A stretch of DNA of 8,184 nt. It comes from an uncultured Eubacterium sp. GTDB taxonomy: Bacteria; Bacillota; Clostridia; Lachnospirales; Lachnospiraceae. The notes under the pieces were generated by a model. It was given only the letters and a program-made list of their open reading frames with translations. It was not told the origin of the DNA and did not search any database. Made by a program: the position numbers and the translations under genes. Where the stretch lies: assembly GCA_905236735.1 (NCBI GenBank), contig CAJOOU010000136.1, forward strand, positions 1 to 8,184, read 5' to 3'. Shown here piece after piece: positions 6,438 through 8,184 of the stretch (position 1 is the stretch's first letter; every line of letters starts with the position of its first letter).

Positions 6438-6889
6438 TACTTATCCAATATCTTTTTAAGTTCTTCCATAAAAGTATTTACATCTTTGAACTCTCTATAT
6501 ACCGAGGCAAATCTGACATAAGCAACATCATCCAGCTTTTTCAGTTTTCTCATTACCTCTTCTCCGATTTCATCCGATGAGATTTCCTTCTCCTCGCGAT
6601 TGAATATTTCGGTTTCGAGTTCATCAACTATTTTAGTTATATCCGCAGCGGATATGGGCCTTTTATGGCATGCTCGAAGTATTCCCGCCTCAATCTTTGA
6701 ACGGTCATACTGCTCCCTGTTTTGATCCTTTTTAATAACAATAAGTGGTATTGTCTCCACCTTTTCGTATGTAGTGAATCTCTTCCCGCACTCATCACAC
6801 ATTCTTCTGCGTCTGATGCTGCTACCGTCTTCTGCCGGTCTGGAATCAATTACCCTGGTATCCTCACTGCTACAAAATGGACACTTCAT
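6437..6889 (-). CDS. nrdR: Transcriptional repressor NrdR
   Basis: A nucleotide-sensing repressor that binds paired NrdR boxes upstream of ribonucleotide reductase operons when (d)ATP is bound. The 150-residue protein is the standard family length. It has the N-terminal zinc ribbon with C3-x-x-C6 (CPFC) and C31-x-x-C34 (CDEC), the DNA-contacting arginine stretch RRRRMC between them, and the ATP-cone domain from about residue 49 (PLIVIKKDQNRE) to about 140, including the YVRFASVYREF segment. An excellent ribosome binding site, AGGAGGGG, stands 4 bases before the ATG and overlaps the end of ychF. No NrdR box or nrd gene is visible in the window, so it acts elsewhere. Its stop codon is built into the hairpin before pyrC. 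Confidence 0.97.
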   Translation of the reverse strand: MKCPFCSSEDTRVIDSRPAEDGSSIRRRRMCDECGKRFTTYEKVETIPLIVIKKDQNREQYDRSKIEAGILRACHKRPISAADITKIVDELETEIFNREEKEISSDEIGEEVMRKLKKLDDVAYVRFASVYREFKDVNTFMEELKKILDK

Positions 6890-6900
6890 TCTTCCCCTCC

Positions 6901-8001
6901 TTATACATTAAACCGGAATAAAATAACATCTCCATCCCTTACAATATACTCTTTTCCTTCCATTCTGACAATACCTTTTTCTCTCGCTGCGGCAAGAGAA
7001 CCGCACTCTAAAAGGTCAGCATAATTAACAACCTCGGCCTTAATAAATCCTCTTTCAAAGTCCGTATGAATCTTGCCTGCCGCCTGAGGAGCTTTGGTTC
7101 CTTCCGTGATTGTCCACGCTCTGCACTCATCCTCTCCTGCGGTAAGGAAGGAAATAAGTCCGAGCAGACTGTAACTTGCCTTAATAAGCTTGTCAAGACC
7201 TGACTCTGCTATGCCCAGATCCTCCAAAAACATGGCCTTCTCGTCATCCTCAAGCTCTGAAATTTCCTGCTCTATTTCCGCACAGATTGCAAAAACCTCA
7301 CTGCCTTCTTTTTCCGCCATCGCACGAACCGCATTTACATATTCATTGGATGCTGCATCATCCGCCAGGTCGTCTTCCGATACATTTGCCGCATAAATAG
7401 TAGGTTTGGCAGTAAGCAGATTGTATGACTTAAACCATGATACAAGTTCCTCATCATCCTCTACCTCAAAAGTTTTTGCGAGATTGCCATCTTCAAGATG
7501 AGCCTTTATCTTTTCAGCCTGCGCAAGTTCCTTGGCATAAGTCTTGTCCATCTTAGCCTGCTTTGAAATCTTTCCGATTCGCCTGTCAAGCATTTCGATG
7601 TCGGCAAAAACAAGCTCCAGATTAATCGTTTCGATATCCCTTGCCGGGTCAATTGAGCCATCCACATGCACTATGTTTGTATTCTCAAAACATCTTACAA
7701 CATGGACAATGGCGTCTACTTCCCTGATATTGGCAAGGAACTGGTTTCCGAGTCCCTCACCCTTTGAAGCTCCCTTAACGAGTCCGGCAATATCAACAAA
7801 TTCTATTACCGCCGGGGTGACCTTTTTGGTGTTGTAAAGCTTTCCAAGTTCAACTATCCTCTCATCCGGCACCGAAACAACCCCCACATTGGGGTCAATG
7901 GTCGCAAACGGATAGTTGGCCGCAAGCGCTCCTGCCTTTGTAATTGAGTTAAAAAGTGTACTTTTTCCTACATTTGGAAGTCCTACGATTCCTAGTTTCA
8001 T
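6901..8001 (-). CDS. ychF: Redox-/ribosome-associated P-loop NTPase YchF (OLA1 family)
   Basis: A universally conserved Obg-like P-loop NTPase that prefers ATP over GTP and binds the ribosome. The 366-residue protein has the Walker A motif GLPNVGKST (7-15), the DIAGLVKGASKGEGLG switch II region (70-85), a helical insertion around 120-190, NVSE (206-209) in place of the NKxD specificity motif as in YchF/OLA1, and a C-terminal TGS domain (about 283-366) that ends with EYIVRDGDVILFRFNV. The length matches bacterial YchF. The ATG at 8001 has AGGAG with a somewhat long spacing of 12 bases. It is followed 11 bases later by nrdR and is likely co-transcribed with it. I see no strong promoter in the roughly 110 bases before it, which hold the integrase tail region. 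Confidence 0.97.
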   Translation of the reverse strand: MKLGIVGLPNVGKSTLFNSITKAGALAANYPFATIDPNVGVVSVPDERIVELGKLYNTKKVTPAVIEFVDIAGLVKGASKGEGLGNQFLANIREVDAIVHVVRCFENTNIVHVDGSIDPARDIETINLELVFADIEMLDRRIGKISKQAKMDKTYAKELAQAEKIKAHLEDGNLAKTFEVEDDEELVSWFKSYNLLTAKPTIYAANVSEDDLADDAASNEYVNAVRAMAEKEGSEVFAICAEIEQEISELEDDEKAMFLEDLGIAESGLDKLIKASYSLLGLISFLTAGEDECRAWTITEGTKAPQAAGKIHTDFERGFIKAEVVNYADLLECGSLAAAREKGIVRMEGKEYIVRDGDVILFRFNV

Positions 8002-8046
8002 AATGTTTTATATCTCCTTAAAAATCCTTTATTTTATGGGGTTTTC

Positions 8047-8085
8047 GCGATTTGCGATTTCGACCGGGCACCACATCGGGCACCA
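8047..8085. repeat. Short direct repeats between the integrase stop and ychF
   Basis: Plus strand: GCGATTT occurs twice in tandem (8047-8053, 8054-8060), and CGGGCACCA occurs twice with a 12-base period (8065-8073, 8077-8085), followed by another CGG. Repeats next to an integrase gene can be recombinase binding sites. Here they could equally be coding repeats of an integrase tail, because on the minus strand the second pair spells MVPDVVP in one frame. Confidence 0.5.
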
Positions 8086-8109
8086 TCGGTTTTAATCTCG
8101 CATTAAGTT

Positions 8110-8184
8110 TTATACCACTTTTAACGCGTCAGCCACTAAATCAATTTCTCTGTGTTTTTCATCTTCCGTAATATGTACGTATAG
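8110..8184 (-). CDS. Tyrosine recombinase / phage-type integrase, C-terminal fragment
   Basis: The last 24 codons of a gene that enters from the right edge. They read LYVHITEDEKHR followed by EIDLVADALKVV and a TAA stop. The Y-x-H-[IV]-T-E-D-E-K pattern, followed by an amphipathic helix, is typical of the end of phage and conjugative-element integrases of Firmicutes, where this tyrosine is the nucleophile that attacks the DNA. The catalytic R, K, H and R residues lie outside the window, so the identification rests on this short tail only. It points the same way as ychF and ends 108 bases before it. The frame that is open directly past this stop could be a continuation after a one-base frameshift. 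An integrated element probably lies to the right. Confidence 0.65.
   Translation of the reverse strand, partial: LYVHITEDEKHREIDLVADALKVV

Noticed and set aside
6485..6540. Possible pyr promoter inside nrdR (TTGCTT, 18 bases, TATATA on the minus strand)
   Set aside because: The -35 matches only three of six consensus positions and the -10 four of six; too weak to call within coding sequence, although it remains an alternative to the attenuation idea.
8104..8150. TATAAA on the minus strand near the integrase stop as a ychF promoter
   Set aside because: The -10 is fair, but no acceptable -35 lies 16-18 bases upstream.
1..8184. tRNA, rRNA, CRISPR array, complete insertion sequence
   Set aside because: I saw no cloverleaf-like tRNA sequence, no rRNA signature, no regularly spaced repeats and no transposase; the window is almost entirely protein-coding.

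Overview
The window looks like a Gram-positive, anaerobe-type Firmicutes chromosome, most likely Lachnospiraceae or a near relative (class Clostridia). The basis is a moderate-to-low G+C content, strong AGGAGG-type ribosome binding sites, the respiratory-independent (class 1B) PyrD/PyrK dihydroorotate dehydrogenase pair, a mycobacterial-type (subfamily 2) PyrF, and a small three-helix membrane protein inserted between pyrD and pyrE. The family assignment is inference from gene order and protein types, not a database match. Every convincing gene is on the minus strand, so transcription runs from high to low coordinates.

Reading in the direction of transcription: at the right edge lie the last 24 codons of a tyrosine recombinase (integrase), followed by about 100 bases containing short direct repeats. 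Next come ychF (ribosome-associated P-loop NTPase) and nrdR (repressor of ribonucleotide reductase genes), 11 bases apart. A near-perfect 16-bp hairpin begins inside the nrdR stop codon and ends against the pyrC Shine-Dalgarno sequence. It fills the whole nrdR-pyrC gap.

The core is a tight de novo pyrimidine operon: pyrC, pyrF, pyrK, pyrD, a small membrane protein, pyrE. Dihydroorotase makes dihydroorotate, PyrD with PyrK oxidises it to orotate, PyrE adds the phosphoribosyl group from PRPP, and PyrF decarboxylates OMP to UMP. The early genes (carAB, pyrB) and a pyrR are not in the window. No PyrR-binding loop is visible before pyrC, so the hairpin is the only candidate control element seen.

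Downstream of pyrE is a two-gene unit that looks like a type II toxin-antitoxin module: an 81-residue beta-rich putative antitoxin and a 120-residue RelE/ParE-like putative toxin. It has its own near-consensus promoter and a 14-bp perfect palindrome at the predicted transcription start, a plausible autoregulatory operator. After it come a YfcE/MJ0936-type metallophosphoesterase and, at the left edge, an unidentified open frame that runs off the window.

Most of the window is conserved housekeeping sequence. The parts that merit attention are the toxin-antitoxin-like module with its operator, the nrdR-pyrC hairpin, the membrane protein inside the pyr operon, and the integrase tail abutting ychF.
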